Shown in pieces: positions 57,033 through 64,000 of a DNA stretch of 64,000 nucleotides; within the stretch, counting starts at the first letter, position 1, and every line of letters starts with the position of its first letter. The notes below the pieces were generated by a model. That model worked only from the letters and a program-made list of their open reading frames with translations, had not been told where the DNA came from and did no database searches. A program made the position numbers and the translations under genes. Origin of the DNA: Microbacterium arborescens (lineage in GTDB: Bacteria > Actinomycetota > Actinomycetes > Actinomycetales > Microbacteriaceae); contig QNUV01000099.1 in assembly GCA_003339645.1 (NCBI GenBank), forward strand, positions 310,001 through 374,000, in the 5' to 3' direction.

Positions 57033-58061
57033 TCAACTCGCCGGCGCCACCAGCTCGGCCTCGGCGGCGCCGGGCAGCACCTCGCGCAGCAGGTCATCCA
57101 GGGTGACGACACCGAGCAGCCGGTCGCCGTCGACGACCGTCGCGAGCTGAACATGACCCCGACGCATGCGCGCGAGCGCGTCGTAGGCCGAAGCATCGGG
57201 CGCCAGCACGAGCGCCTCACGGGCGATTTCGAGCGCCGGAGTCTCCGGAGCGACCGCGAGCGTGTCGCGAACGTGCGCGACGCGGCTCGACGCCCCCTCC
57301 CCCACGAGGATGCGCAGGTGCGCGGAGGATGCCGCGACCGCCTGCACGTCGGCGGCGGTGGCCGTCGCCGGCACCGCGGTGGGGACGCGGTCGGTGCGCA
57401 CGATGTCGCCCACGGTCAGCGATCCGAGCGCGATGGCGCGCGCGATCGGCTCGGAGTACTGCTCCTCGAGCGTCCCCGCGGCACGCGAGTGCGCGACGAT
57501 CTCGCGAATCGTATCGGCGTCCTGCCCGCCCGCGGCAGCCTTCTCGACGGGCTCGACCCCCGAAGCCCTCACGAGCCGGTTCGCGATGTGGTTGATCCAC
57601 AACAGGAACGGACGCAGCGGCCAGGTCAGCGCACGGGCGGTGATGCCCGTCGCCTTCGCTGCGACCTCGGGGTGGGCGATCGCCCACGACTTGGGCGCCA
57701 TCTCACCGATCACGAGGTGCAGGAACGTCACCACGATGAGGGCCAGCATGAACGCGATGATGTCGGCGAGAACGTAGGGAAGACCCCACTGCTCGAACAC
57801 CGGCGCGAGCGCGTAGTCGATCGCCGGTTTGGTGATGGCACCGAGCAGGAACGTGCACGCCGTGATGCCGAGCTGCGCGAACGCGAGCATGACGGTCAGC
57901 TCGTTGACGCCGCGAAGCGCCGCTCGCGCCGATGCGCTGCGGTCGGCCTCTTCTTCCAGACGGTGACGCCGGGCCGCGAGCAGCGCGAACTCGACGATGA
58001 CGAAGAACGCGCTCGCCACGATGAGCGCGATCGTGATGATCGTGACGACCCACCAGCTCAT
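57033..58061 (-). CDS. CNNM/CBS hemolysin-family membrane protein (short form)
   Basis: 342 aa. N-terminal DUF21/CNNM transmembrane domain (about residues 1-190; TFLHLVIGEMAPKSWAIAHPE is the family signature), then a CBS-pair (about 205-335). It lacks the C-terminal CorC/HlyC domain. Members are implicated in Mg2+/Co2+ efflux, not haemolysis. Overlaps the upstream paralogue by 4 nt, so the pair is co-translated and may form a heteromer. Confidence 0.92.
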   Translation of the reverse strand: MSWWVVTIITIALIVASAFFVIVEFALLAARRHRLEEEADRSASARAALRGVNELTVMLAFAQLGITACTFLLGAITKPAIDYALAPVFEQWGLPYVLADIIAFMLALIVVTFLHLVIGEMAPKSWAIAHPEVAAKATGITARALTWPLRPFLLWINHIANRLVRASGVEPVEKAAAGGQDADTIREIVAHSRAAGTLEEQYSEPIARAIALGSLTVGDIVRTDRVPTAVPATATAADVQAVAASSAHLRILVGEGASSRVAHVRDTLAVAPETPALEIAREALVLAPDASAYDALARMRRGHVQLATVVDGDRLLGVVTLDDLLREVLPGAAEAELVAPAS

Positions 58062-59488
58062 CGGGCGACCTCCTCATCTGCGGCACCAGCAGCGACGACG
58101 GCATCGCCGCCGCCCGCGGGTCCCGCCTCAGCGGCATCCAGGTCCACCTCGTGCAGTCGCACGACGAGCTCGGACGGAACGAGCCGGGCGACCTCGACGA
58201 CCTCGACATCGAGCCAGCGCTGCATCCGCAGCCCCTGAACGGTCTCGGACGCACGTTCGGGCAGGTCGATGCGCACGACCGCGCCCTCGGGCAGCAGGTC
58301 GCCGTGTTCGCTGATGATGAGTCCGGCGATGGTCTCGGCGTCGTCGCGGGGCAGGTCGAAGCCGATGAGGCGCTCGACCTCGTCGAGGTGGATGTCGCCG
58401 GGCAGACGCCAGTGGTCGTCGCCGACGTTCACGATCTCGTGGACCTCGAGATCGTGCTCATCCGAGATCTCGCCGATGACCTCTTCGGTCAGATCCTCGA
58501 TCGTGAGGATGCCGTCGAAGTTGCCGTACTCGTCGACGACGCAGGCGAGCTCGTTGCGCGTCTGCCGCATGCGGTCGAGGGCGACCGGGAGCTGCATCGT
58601 CGTCGGCAGCACGACGGCCTCGCGCATCATCGTCGAGACGGGTACGTCGTCGGCGTAGCTGCCCCGCAGCAGGTCGATCAGCTCGACGACACCGACGGGC
58701 TCGTCCTCGTCGCCGATGACCGGATACCGGGTGTGCCCGGTCGCCATGAGCGCGCGCACCTCGCCTACCGTCGTATCGGGCGAGATCGAGTCGACGCGTG
58801 AGCGCGGGACCATGGCGTGCTCGACGTCGCGCTGCGGGAAGTCGAGGATGCGGTCGATGATGATCGACAGATCGTCGGGCAGGTCGCCGCTCGCCCGGGA
58901 CTCCTCGATGATCGCCTCGAGGTCGCGCGCGGTCGCGCTCTCGTCGACATCCTCGAGCGGCTCGATGCGCAGCAGCCGCAGCAGAGCGTTCGCGGCGACG
59001 TCGAACACCGTGATGAGCCAGCCGAAGAGCATCAGGTAGATGCGGGTGGGCACGGCGAGCGCGCGGGCGAGCGGCTCGGGGCTCGCGATGGCGAGGTTCT
59101 TCGGATACAGCTCCCCGAAGATCATCGTCACGATGGTGGCCAGCAGCAGCGCGCCGACGGTTCCGATGAGCACCGAGACGGCGGGGTCGATGCCGACGCC
59201 GCCCAGCAGCGTCCCGATCGACTCGCCGATGAGGGGCTCGGCGACGTAACCGATCAGCAGACCGGTGACGGTGATGCCGAGCTGCGCACCCGAGAGCATG
59301 AACGACGTGCGCTTGGTGATCGCGAGCACGCGGGCGGCCTGCGCATCGCCCTTCTCGGCGCGAGCGGCCATGCGGGAGCGGTCCACGGACATGTACGCGA
59401 ACTCCTGCGCGACGAAGAAGCCGCAGGCGGCGATGATCGCCAGCGTCAGCAGGATTCCCAACAGCAGCGTCAGGACTGCTTCGATCAT
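58058..59488 (-). CDS. CNNM/CBS/CorC hemolysin-family membrane protein (long form)
   Basis: 476 aa. Transmembrane DUF21 domain with IFGELYPKNLAIASPE, CBS pair (about 215-330; ARDLEAIIEESRASGDL, AMVPRSRVDSISP, VVELIDLLRG), and CorC_HlyC C-terminal domain (DHWRLPGDIHLDEVERLIGFDLPRDDAETIAGLI). Paralogue of the downstream gene. The start ATG overlaps the stop of a 26-codon ORF (ATGA). Confidence 0.93.
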   Translation of the reverse strand: MIEAVLTLLLGILLTLAIIAACGFFVAQEFAYMSVDRSRMAARAEKGDAQAARVLAITKRTSFMLSGAQLGITVTGLLIGYVAEPLIGESIGTLLGGVGIDPAVSVLIGTVGALLLATIVTMIFGELYPKNLAIASPEPLARALAVPTRIYLMLFGWLITVFDVAANALLRLLRIEPLEDVDESATARDLEAIIEESRASGDLPDDLSIIIDRILDFPQRDVEHAMVPRSRVDSISPDTTVGEVRALMATGHTRYPVIGDEDEPVGVVELIDLLRGSYADDVPVSTMMREAVVLPTTMQLPVALDRMRQTRNELACVVDEYGNFDGILTIEDLTEEVIGEISDEHDLEVHEIVNVGDDHWRLPGDIHLDEVERLIGFDLPRDDAETIAGLIISEHGDLLPEGAVVRIDLPERASETVQGLRMQRWLDVEVVEVARLVPSELVVRLHEVDLDAAEAGPAGGGDAVVAAGAADEEVAR

Positions 59489-59565
59489 TCGGATTCACCC
59501 CCTCTCTCAGCGAGGGGGTACGAAGATCGACCCTCCTGGTCGGTGGAGGAATGGCGATTGCTCAC
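59485..59565 (-). CDS. 26-aa leader ORF translationally coupled to the CNNM gene
   Basis: GTG 59565 with GAGAAAGA upstream, ending TGA inside the ATG of the 476-aa gene (GAATGA). Its sequence VSNRHSSTDQEGRSSYPLAE is polar with no signal or helix. A stem-loop ACCCCCTC/GAGGGGGT (59497-59504, 59512-59519) covers its last codons and the CNNM ribosome-binding region. A TATCCT box lies ~45 nt upstream. Translation of the ORF would open the hairpin, so it may gate expression. Confidence 0.5.
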   Translation of the reverse strand: MSNRHSSTDQEGRSSYPLAERGGESE

Positions 59566-59721
59566 GGGTGTTCTTTCTCGATAGGGCACGGGTGGGCACT
59601 CACAGGATAGCGGGCCGTCGTCGACCCGGGGCCGGTGCCGGCGCTCGGCACGAAGGTACCGGAACCTGCGGCGACGATCCGCACCACGAAGGGTCCTGAG
59701 CGTGCGCGAAGACGCCGCAGC

Positions 59722-59727
59722 TACAGT
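59722..59727 (+). promoter_or_regulatory. -10 box TACAGT, leaderless promoter of TetR gene
   Basis: TACAGT, GACGGC, then ATG 59734. It excludes the longer open frame from 59635. Confidence 0.6.
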
Positions 59728-59733
59728 GACGGC

Positions 59734-60336
59734 ATGTCCGGGAACAGGGTCGGTCGTCCGCGCGCGCAGGACATCACCGAAGACCTTCTCCGGGAGGCGG
59801 AGCGGGTCCTCGCCGAGGACGGCTTTTCCGCTCTCACCGTCGACGGGCTCGTGAGCCGGGCCGGCTCGACGCGCCCCACCTTCTATCGGCGGTTCCGAAG
59901 CGCGGCCCACCTCGCCGTCATCGTGCTGGCTCGCCGATTCGGGCCCGGCCAGGCACCCGATACCGGCTCGCTCGCCGGCGACCTGCGGGCGCTCCAACAG
60001 GAGGGCATCGCAGTGCTGTCGGACCCGGTCGCCCGAAACAGCCTGGTCGACCTCGTCGGGGTCGCGAGGACGGACGACGACCTCTCGGCACTGCTTGACG
60101 CCGAGTTCATCCGACCGCGCCGGGTGCGTGTCAAGAACGTCATCGACGCCGCCGTCGCGCGACGAGAGATCGAGCGGCCCGATATGGACGCCGATCAGGT
60201 CTACGACCTGCTGATGGGGCCCCTCATCACACGGATATTCTTGCCGCCGCACACCCTGCCCGACGACGCGCTCGTCGAGAGCAGCCTCCGTTCCGCGCTG
60301 ACTCGCCTTGGGTCCAACGACGCGGCCCGCCCGTAA
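59734..60336 (+). CDS. TetR-family regulator
   Basis: 200 aa from ATG 59734 (chosen by its -10 box). Recognition helix segment VSRAGSTRPTFYRRF, with AQDITEDLLREAERVLAEDGFSALTVDGL. The C-terminal domain (TetR_C_11-like DQVYDLLMGPLITRIFLPP) fits a small-ligand sensor. Divergent from the CNNM operon and followed on the other strand by a membrane protein gene. Confidence 0.9.
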   Translation: MSGNRVGRPRAQDITEDLLREAERVLAEDGFSALTVDGLVSRAGSTRPTFYRRFRSAAHLAVIVLARRFGPGQAPDTGSLAGDLRALQQEGIAVLSDPVARNSLVDLVGVARTDDDLSALLDAEFIRPRRVRVKNVIDAAVARREIERPDMDADQVYDLLMGPLITRIFLPPHTLPDDALVESSLRSALTRLGSNDAARP

Positions 60337-60353
60337 GTCGCGCGGGCTGCAGG

Positions 60354-61508
60354 TCAGTCGCGGCTGAGCCCGCTCCCGTCAGCCGACATCCGGAAGGACG
60401 CGCTCTCGTAGTCGTTCTCGAGTGAGAAGTTGATCTCGACGGGCCCCGACTTCTCACCGGATGACACCGCTTCGGCGCCGCCCCACGTTCGCCCGGCCGT
60501 CGCCCCCGCGTCGCCGACCGGGAGCCCGCTCTGTGCGGCGGCATCCTCCATGGTCGGAAGGATGCGTGCGAGATCGACGTCGTCCCACGAGAAGGCCTCG
60601 GTGGCCGACTTCGGCTGGATCGACGCCGCACCGGAGTGCTCGACCTGACCGCCTCGGTACATCCACCTGTCGGTATGCGTGGTGCCGGGGGCCACCGGGG
60701 CCTCGACGACGACGAAATCCGGGGTGACGTAGATCGAGCTCACGCGATCGTGGCCGATCTCGCGTTCGAGAGCGGCCTGGGCCTGCGCGAGCGGTCCGGG
60801 CTGGCGCAGGTCGACGTGCGCCCTGCCGTCGAGCACCGCATCGACGGTCTGCGCAACGGCCTCGCGATAGGGCGCGACGACAAGGACGGCCACCGCGACG
60901 GCGACAGCCGCGAACACGAGCCGGCGCAGCGGCCGGCCGCGTCGCCCCACGCCGATCAGAGGCCCCTTGCGGCGCCCGCCGGAGATTCGGGTGTGGCTCG
61001 CGATGGGGACGAACCGAACCGACGAACGATCGGGGATCGTGAGGTTGCCGGCCTCGGCCGGTGAGAGCTCACCATCGACGAATGCGACCTCGGGTCCGCC
61101 ATCGAGGAGGATGGCGACCTGACGACGGATTCCGGGCTGGAACGCGGGAAGCTCCGTCAGGGCGACGACGGTGCGCAGGGTGGTCGCGTACGCCTCCCCC
61201 TGAATCGGGCGCACGGTCAGGTCGATCTCGCACAACGGTTGATCGTTGATCTGGGTTCCGGTCTGCCGGATCGCATCGACGCGCGCGAGGCCGAGCCGGC
61301 GAGAGTCGAGGGCTCGACGGAGGTCGTCCTTCGACACAGCCACTCCCCCGGCCATCGAGCGGCCGATGAGGATGAAGGTCCCGCTGATGATCGCGATCGG
61401 GAGCGCGATGCTCATGATCGCCCAGCCGGCATCCGGCGGCCCCACATACTCGACCACGGCGCCCCCCAGGAGCGCGCCGACAGCTGCGAAGAAGACCAGA
61501 CGGAGCAC
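60354..61508 (-). CDS. Hypothetical membrane protein with extracytoplasmic domain
   Basis: 384 aa. Two N-terminal helices (about residues 3-22 and 29-48), a soluble ~80-200 region with LCEIDLTVRPIQGEAYATTLRTVVALTELPAFQPG (short-chain SHOCT-like beta fold), then a third helix (~205-225) and a C-terminal domain containing VSSIYVTPDFVVVEAP. Not recognised; GTG 61508 is chosen over GTG 61511 because TAGGGT ends 6 nt before the former. Confidence 0.7.
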   Translation of the reverse strand: MLRLVFFAAVGALLGGAVVEYVGPPDAGWAIMSIALPIAIISGTFILIGRSMAGGVAVSKDDLRRALDSRRLGLARVDAIRQTGTQINDQPLCEIDLTVRPIQGEAYATTLRTVVALTELPAFQPGIRRQVAILLDGGPEVAFVDGELSPAEAGNLTIPDRSSVRFVPIASHTRISGGRRKGPLIGVGRRGRPLRRLVFAAVAVAVAVLVVAPYREAVAQTVDAVLDGRAHVDLRQPGPLAQAQAALEREIGHDRVSSIYVTPDFVVVEAPVAPGTTHTDRWMYRGGQVEHSGAASIQPKSATEAFSWDDVDLARILPTMEDAAAQSGLPVGDAGATAGRTWGGAEAVSSGEKSGPVEINFSLENDYESASFRMSADGSGLSRD

Positions 61509-61514
61509 CACCCG

Positions 61515-61520
61515 ACCCTA
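61515..61520 (-). promoter_or_regulatory. -10 box TAGGGT of the 384-aa membrane gene
   Basis: TAGGGT, CGGGTG, then GTG 61508, the second of two tandem GTG codons. Confidence 0.5.
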
Positions 61521-61582
61521 TCGACGCGGTCTTTCGCGATCAGAATCCGCCAGGTCCGGTGAAGACGCCCGATAACGCGAAA

Positions 61583-61609
61583 GTGCCCGGAGAACAGGTC
61601 TCCGGGCAC
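61583..61609 (-). terminator. Terminator after the 69-aa gene
   Basis: Perfect 11-bp stem GTGCCCGGAGA / TCTCCGGGCAC with an ACAGG loop, 10 nt beyond the stop at 61620. Confidence 0.8.
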
Positions 61610-61619
61610 ATCGATCGGG

Positions 61620-61829
61620 TCAGGACTTCTCGTCTTCTTCCGGCTCGAAGGTCGACGCAGTCCCGGTGTGCCCGGCCGCGACACCGTCCGGGTTGCTCGG
61701 GATGGTGCCGTCCTTGCCGAGACCACCCGGCTCACGCGTGCCGTCGCTATCCGTGTCGGTCGTCGAGACCTCGACGTCCGGACCCTCGTAGGCGTTCTCG
61801 TCGGTCTGACGACGGGTGTCGTCGCTCAT
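61620..61829 (-). CDS. 69-aa acidic, disordered protein
   Basis: Thr/Asp/Gly/Glu-rich with no hydrophobic segment (TDENAYEGPDVEVSTTDTDSDG), probably intrinsically disordered and soluble. Strong terminator follows. Such proteins occur in Microbacteriaceae near stress genes, but this one has no known function. GAGG lies upstream of ATG. Confidence 0.65.
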   Translation of the reverse strand: MSDDTRRQTDENAYEGPDVEVSTTDTDSDGTREPGGLGKDGTIPSNPDGVAAGHTGTASTFEPEEDEKS

Positions 61830-61871
61830 GTCGTCCTCCTTCTCTTCGTCGACGGCTTCTGCCGTCCGGTC

Positions 61872-62222
61872 TCAGATGAACGGGGCGAGCGCTCCCGCCG
61901 TCAGAGCGAGCGCACCGGCCAGCGCGCCGGACGCGGTGGCGGCCGTACGCAGATTGCGGCGTGCGCGGGACTTCCGCGCACGATTGCCCGGCGCCTCCGT
62001 CGTCAGAAGTGAGCGCTGCGCCTCCTTGAGCGTCGCGTAGCGTCCGATCGGAGTGGCCTGGCCGTCGAGAGCGATGTAGTGCCCGTCGGAAGAGGTGTCG
62101 ACCGACCCGACGAACTCGCCGTCGGTCGAGGCGACGTAGAAGCCGGGTGCGACCGTCGACCAGGTGATGTTCCGGGCGCTCAGGATGCGGGTCGGTGCAG
62201 GGGCGTGCTGGAGAAGGCTCAT
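61872..62222 (-). CDS. Hypothetical protein, 116 aa, C-terminal helix
   Basis: Beta-rich N-terminal part (TWSTVAPGFYVASTDGEFVGSVD, HYIALDGQATPIGRYATLKEAQRSL), a basic stretch (RARKSRARRNLRT) and a C-terminal helix (about 94-115). It overlaps the DUF7882-like stop by 4 nt, so the two are co-translated. Unrecognised. Its position next to a DUF7882 protein suggests a shared membrane-linked role. Confidence 0.68.
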   Translation of the reverse strand: MSLLQHAPAPTRILSARNITWSTVAPGFYVASTDGEFVGSVDTSSDGHYIALDGQATPIGRYATLKEAQRSLLTTEAPGNRARKSRARRNLRTAATASGALAGALALTAGALAPFI

Positions 62223-62605
62223 GCTGCGGTCGCCAGTTCGCCCGGAACGGGTGCGATGTCGCCGCTTGTCGGCAGAGCGGGCGCGACCGGAAGCGCGGGA
62301 GCGACGTCGAAGTCGGCGAAGTCGACGACGAGGCCGGTGGACGAGGTGGCGGCACGAGCCATCTCCGTCAGCAGCGCGGAGTCGAGCTTCTCCGCCTCGA
62401 GCCCGTCGAAGACGAAGCGGAGCGGGATGGACGGCTGCAGCCAGATCGTCTGTCGTCCCGCGGCGGCGTCGGCCCCGTGCCGCCAAGTGAGCGTGAAGCT
62501 CTCCGATCGGCGGAGCTTGGTCGCGGCGAGCACCTTGAGGTGCGCGAGCAGGCGGTCGGGGACCTCGATCGACTCGGACGTGTTCCCGTAGAACAGCTGG
62601 CCCAT
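62219..62605 (-). CDS. DUF7882-like small protein
   Basis: 128 aa from ATG 62605 with GAGGAGAG 5 nt upstream. MGQLFYGNTSESIEVPDRLLAHLKVLAATKLRRSESFTLTW is typical of this Microbacteriaceae-specific family, sometimes misnamed ATP-dependent DNA ligase in annotations. The C-terminus is Pro/Ala-rich. No enzymatic motif is visible. Diverges from a MarR gene and shares its palindromic promoter region. Confidence 0.75.
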   Translation of the reverse strand: MGQLFYGNTSESIEVPDRLLAHLKVLAATKLRRSESFTLTWRHGADAAAGRQTIWLQPSIPLRFVFDGLEAEKLDSALLTEMARAATSSTGLVVDFADFDVAPALPVAPALPTSGDIAPVPGELATAA

Positions 62606-62660
62606 GATTGCTCTCCTCACAGATGCTGGATGACTTGTTCGGAACGCTACTAGGTGGCCA

Positions 62661-62692
62661 AGTATCTCGTCAAGTTAGATATCTGCTAAGGT
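62661..62692. promoter_or_regulatory. Divergent MarR/DUF7882 promoter region with palindromes
   Basis: The half-sites AGTATCT (62661) and AGATATCT (62677) are spaced 16 nt, and TTAG/CTAA (62675-62689) is a wider dyad. The MarR -10 candidate TAAGGT is at 62687, and the minus-strand TTGACG/TAGCGT pair serves the DUF7882-like operon. MarR likely binds here and controls both sides. Confidence 0.55.
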
Positions 62693-62726
62693 AAAACTCA
62701 CCAGCCATGAACGCGGAGGTGTGCAG

Positions 62727-63239
62727 ATGACCGGCTTCTTCTACAACGACGAGCGTCGGCGTGCGACCAGCGCGCTCGAGGCGTTGCGCCTGTACCAGGC
62801 CGCGGAGGCGGCCATGCGCCGCCGGACCCGCGAGTCGATGTCTATGGGCGAGAACGAGTTGCTGGTCATCCGACAGCTTCTGCGCGCGCAGTCGCGCAAC
62901 ATTCCCGTGAAGCCGGGGGATGTCGCGAAGTACCTCGGCATATCCTCGGCCAGCACCACGAGCCTGCTCGACCGCCTGGAGTCTGCGGGCTACCTCCGTC
63001 GTGTGCCGCATCCGAGCGATCGCCGCAGCGTCTACCTGGAACCGACGGAACGCGCAGACGACGAGGTCCGCTCCACGTTGTCGGCCATGCACGACCGTAT
63101 GCATCAGGTGGCCGACGAGACCACGCCCGAGGCGACCGCAGCCGTGATCGACTTCCTCTCGCGCATGCAGGACGCCGTCGACTCCGTCGAGCCGGCACCC
63201 CGTCTCCAGGGTCAGCGCGGAGCAGCGCCCACCGGCTGA
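62727..63239 (+). CDS. MarR-family regulator
   Basis: 170 aa from ATG 62727, with GGAGG 7 nt upstream (a GTG at 62721 is in frame but too close to it). The winged helix is GDVAKYLGISSASTTSLLDRLESAGYLRRVPHPSDRRSVYLEPT. It should bind the palindromic intergenic region ahead of it and repress the divergent DUF7882-like gene until a ligand binds. Confidence 0.92.
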   Translation: MTGFFYNDERRRATSALEALRLYQAAEAAMRRRTRESMSMGENELLVIRQLLRAQSRNIPVKPGDVAKYLGISSASTTSLLDRLESAGYLRRVPHPSDRRSVYLEPTERADDEVRSTLSAMHDRMHQVADETTPEATAAVIDFLSRMQDAVDSVEPAPRLQGQRGAAPTG

Positions 63240-63243
63240 TCCT

Positions 63244-64000
63244 TCAGCTTCGGCGGGGCTGGCAGGCGGGGCACCACCACGTGCGTCGCCGTTCCGGATC
63301 ACCCGACACCTCGGCGCGTACGAGGATGCGCGTCCCGCACCTGAGGCACGGCCTGCCGGCGCGGCCAGCCACCCAGTGGGCGCTGCCGCGCCGCGTGGAG
63401 CCGGTGGTCACCTGGTACATGCCGGGCACTGTCGCGGAGAGGCGCAGAGCACGCGCGGCACGTGCGACGAGCGAATCCAAGTCGGCGGTGGCGACGGGAT
63501 CGAACGGGTGGACGCCCGAGAGGAAGGCCAGCTCGTTGGCCCAGAGGTTTCCCAGACCCGCGATGTTGCGCTGATCGAGGAGCGCGCCGACGAACGCTCG
63601 ATCCGGACGGGCGCCGAGCCGCCGCACGGCCTCCACAGCTTCCCAATCATCGCGCAGCGGGTCCGGCCCCAGGTGACCGAGCGCGGTCGCCACGCTATTG
63701 GCACGCAACAGCTCGACGACGGGCATGTCGATGCCCCAGAGCGTCACACCCCCCTCGAACTCGGCTCGCACTCGCACGGCCGACTGCACGCGCACCGGAA
63801 CCGTGCGTCCCGAACGGGTCACCGTCCACGACCCCTGCATCAGAAGATGCGTGTGGAGTGCGAAACCGGGATCGAGCCAGGTGATCAGATGTTTGCCACG
63901 GGTCTCGAGCCCCGCGATCCGCCAACCGGCCAGGGATGTCCCGGCAGCCGAGCCCGAGCGGAGCTCTCCGGACGAGATCATGCGACCCACGACCTGCGGC
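63244..64000 (-). CDS. Nei/Fpg DNA glycosylase, 5' truncated by window edge
   Basis: The frame is open to base 64000, so the N-terminus (with the catalytic Pro/Glu) is outside the window. What is visible: ALHTHLLMQGSW, LLDQRNIAGLGNLWANELAFLSGVHPF (helix-two-turn-helix) and the C-terminal zinc finger CLRCGT...CPAC. It removes oxidised bases from DNA and cuts the strand. Of the Nei group by the GLGNLWANELAF motif, but the exact subtype is unknown. Confidence 0.9.
   Translation of the reverse strand, partial: PQVVGRMISSGELRSGSAAGTSLAGWRIAGLETRGKHLITWLDPGFALHTHLLMQGSWTVTRSGRTVPVRVQSAVRVRAEFEGGVTLWGIDMPVVELLRANSVATALGHLGPDPLRDDWEAVEAVRRLGARPDRAFVGALLDQRNIAGLGNLWANELAFLSGVHPFDPVATADLDSLVARAARALRLSATVPGMYQVTTGSTRRGSAHWVAGRAGRPCLRCGTRILVRAEVSGDPERRRTWWCPACQPRRS

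Noticed and set aside
59489-59620. Mg2+ or Mn2+ riboswitch upstream of the CNNM gene
   Set aside because: The leader is short and lacks the multi-helix junctions of the M-box or yybP-ykoY elements; the small ORF and simple hairpin explain it better.

Overview
The window is a high-GC actinobacterial chromosome segment, most likely Microbacterium or a close relative in Microbacteriaceae. The pointers are dense GC-rich coding, GTG starts with -10 boxes placed directly before them, a DUF222/HNH gene, a DUF7882-like protein, and the block argS - lysA - hom - thrC - thrB - rho - prfA - prmC - sua5 - wecA - atpI - atpBEFHAGDC, an order also known from mycobacteria. No species can be named from the sequence alone.

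Layout. 1-11.5 kb: a PhzE/TrpE-G type chorismate amidotransferase cut by the window edge, the site-2 protease rseP, a copper-type YcnI module, a MurE-like ligase outside any cell-division cluster, a pyruvate formate-lyase pair (pflB-pflA), dxr and an FKBP lipoprotein. 11.5-23 kb: a DUF222/HNH gene broken by an in-frame TAG, an acyltransferase, OsmC, asparaginase, alanine dehydrogenase, an EccC-like double-ATPase FtsK protein with a PP2C phosphatase, an aldo/keto reductase, a DUF5684-type membrane protein and YaaA. 23-33.3 kb: the complete F-type ATP synthase operon with atpI, wecA, sua5 and prmC upstream of it. 33.4-35 kb: cysK-cysE inserted on the opposite strand, followed by a 64-nt palindromic element. 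35-47 kb: prfA, rho, thrB, thrC, hom, lysA and argS. The threonine/lysine genes overlap by 4 nt or abut. 47-51.4 kb: small accessory enzymes and a four-gene regulator operon.

51.5-55.5 kb is a decayed prophage of about 3.9 kb. It is integrated in the 3' half of tRNA-Arg(CCG) and bounded by a perfect 50-bp direct repeat (attL/attR). Inside are the C-terminal end of a tyrosine integrase joined to a tail-protein fragment, several tiny genes and three hairpin terminators.

55.5-64 kb: a TetR-controlled NAD(P)H oxidoreductase, a pair of CNNM/CBS membrane proteins preceded by a coupled 26-codon leader ORF, a second TetR regulator, several small proteins of unknown function, a MarR regulator divergent from a DUF7882-like gene pair, and a Nei/Fpg glycosylase cut by the window edge.

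The feature that runs through the whole window is promoter layout. At least twelve genes have a TANNNT box ending exactly 6 nt before their ATG or GTG. This implies leaderless mRNAs and settles several otherwise ambiguous start codons, including those of tiny prophage genes.
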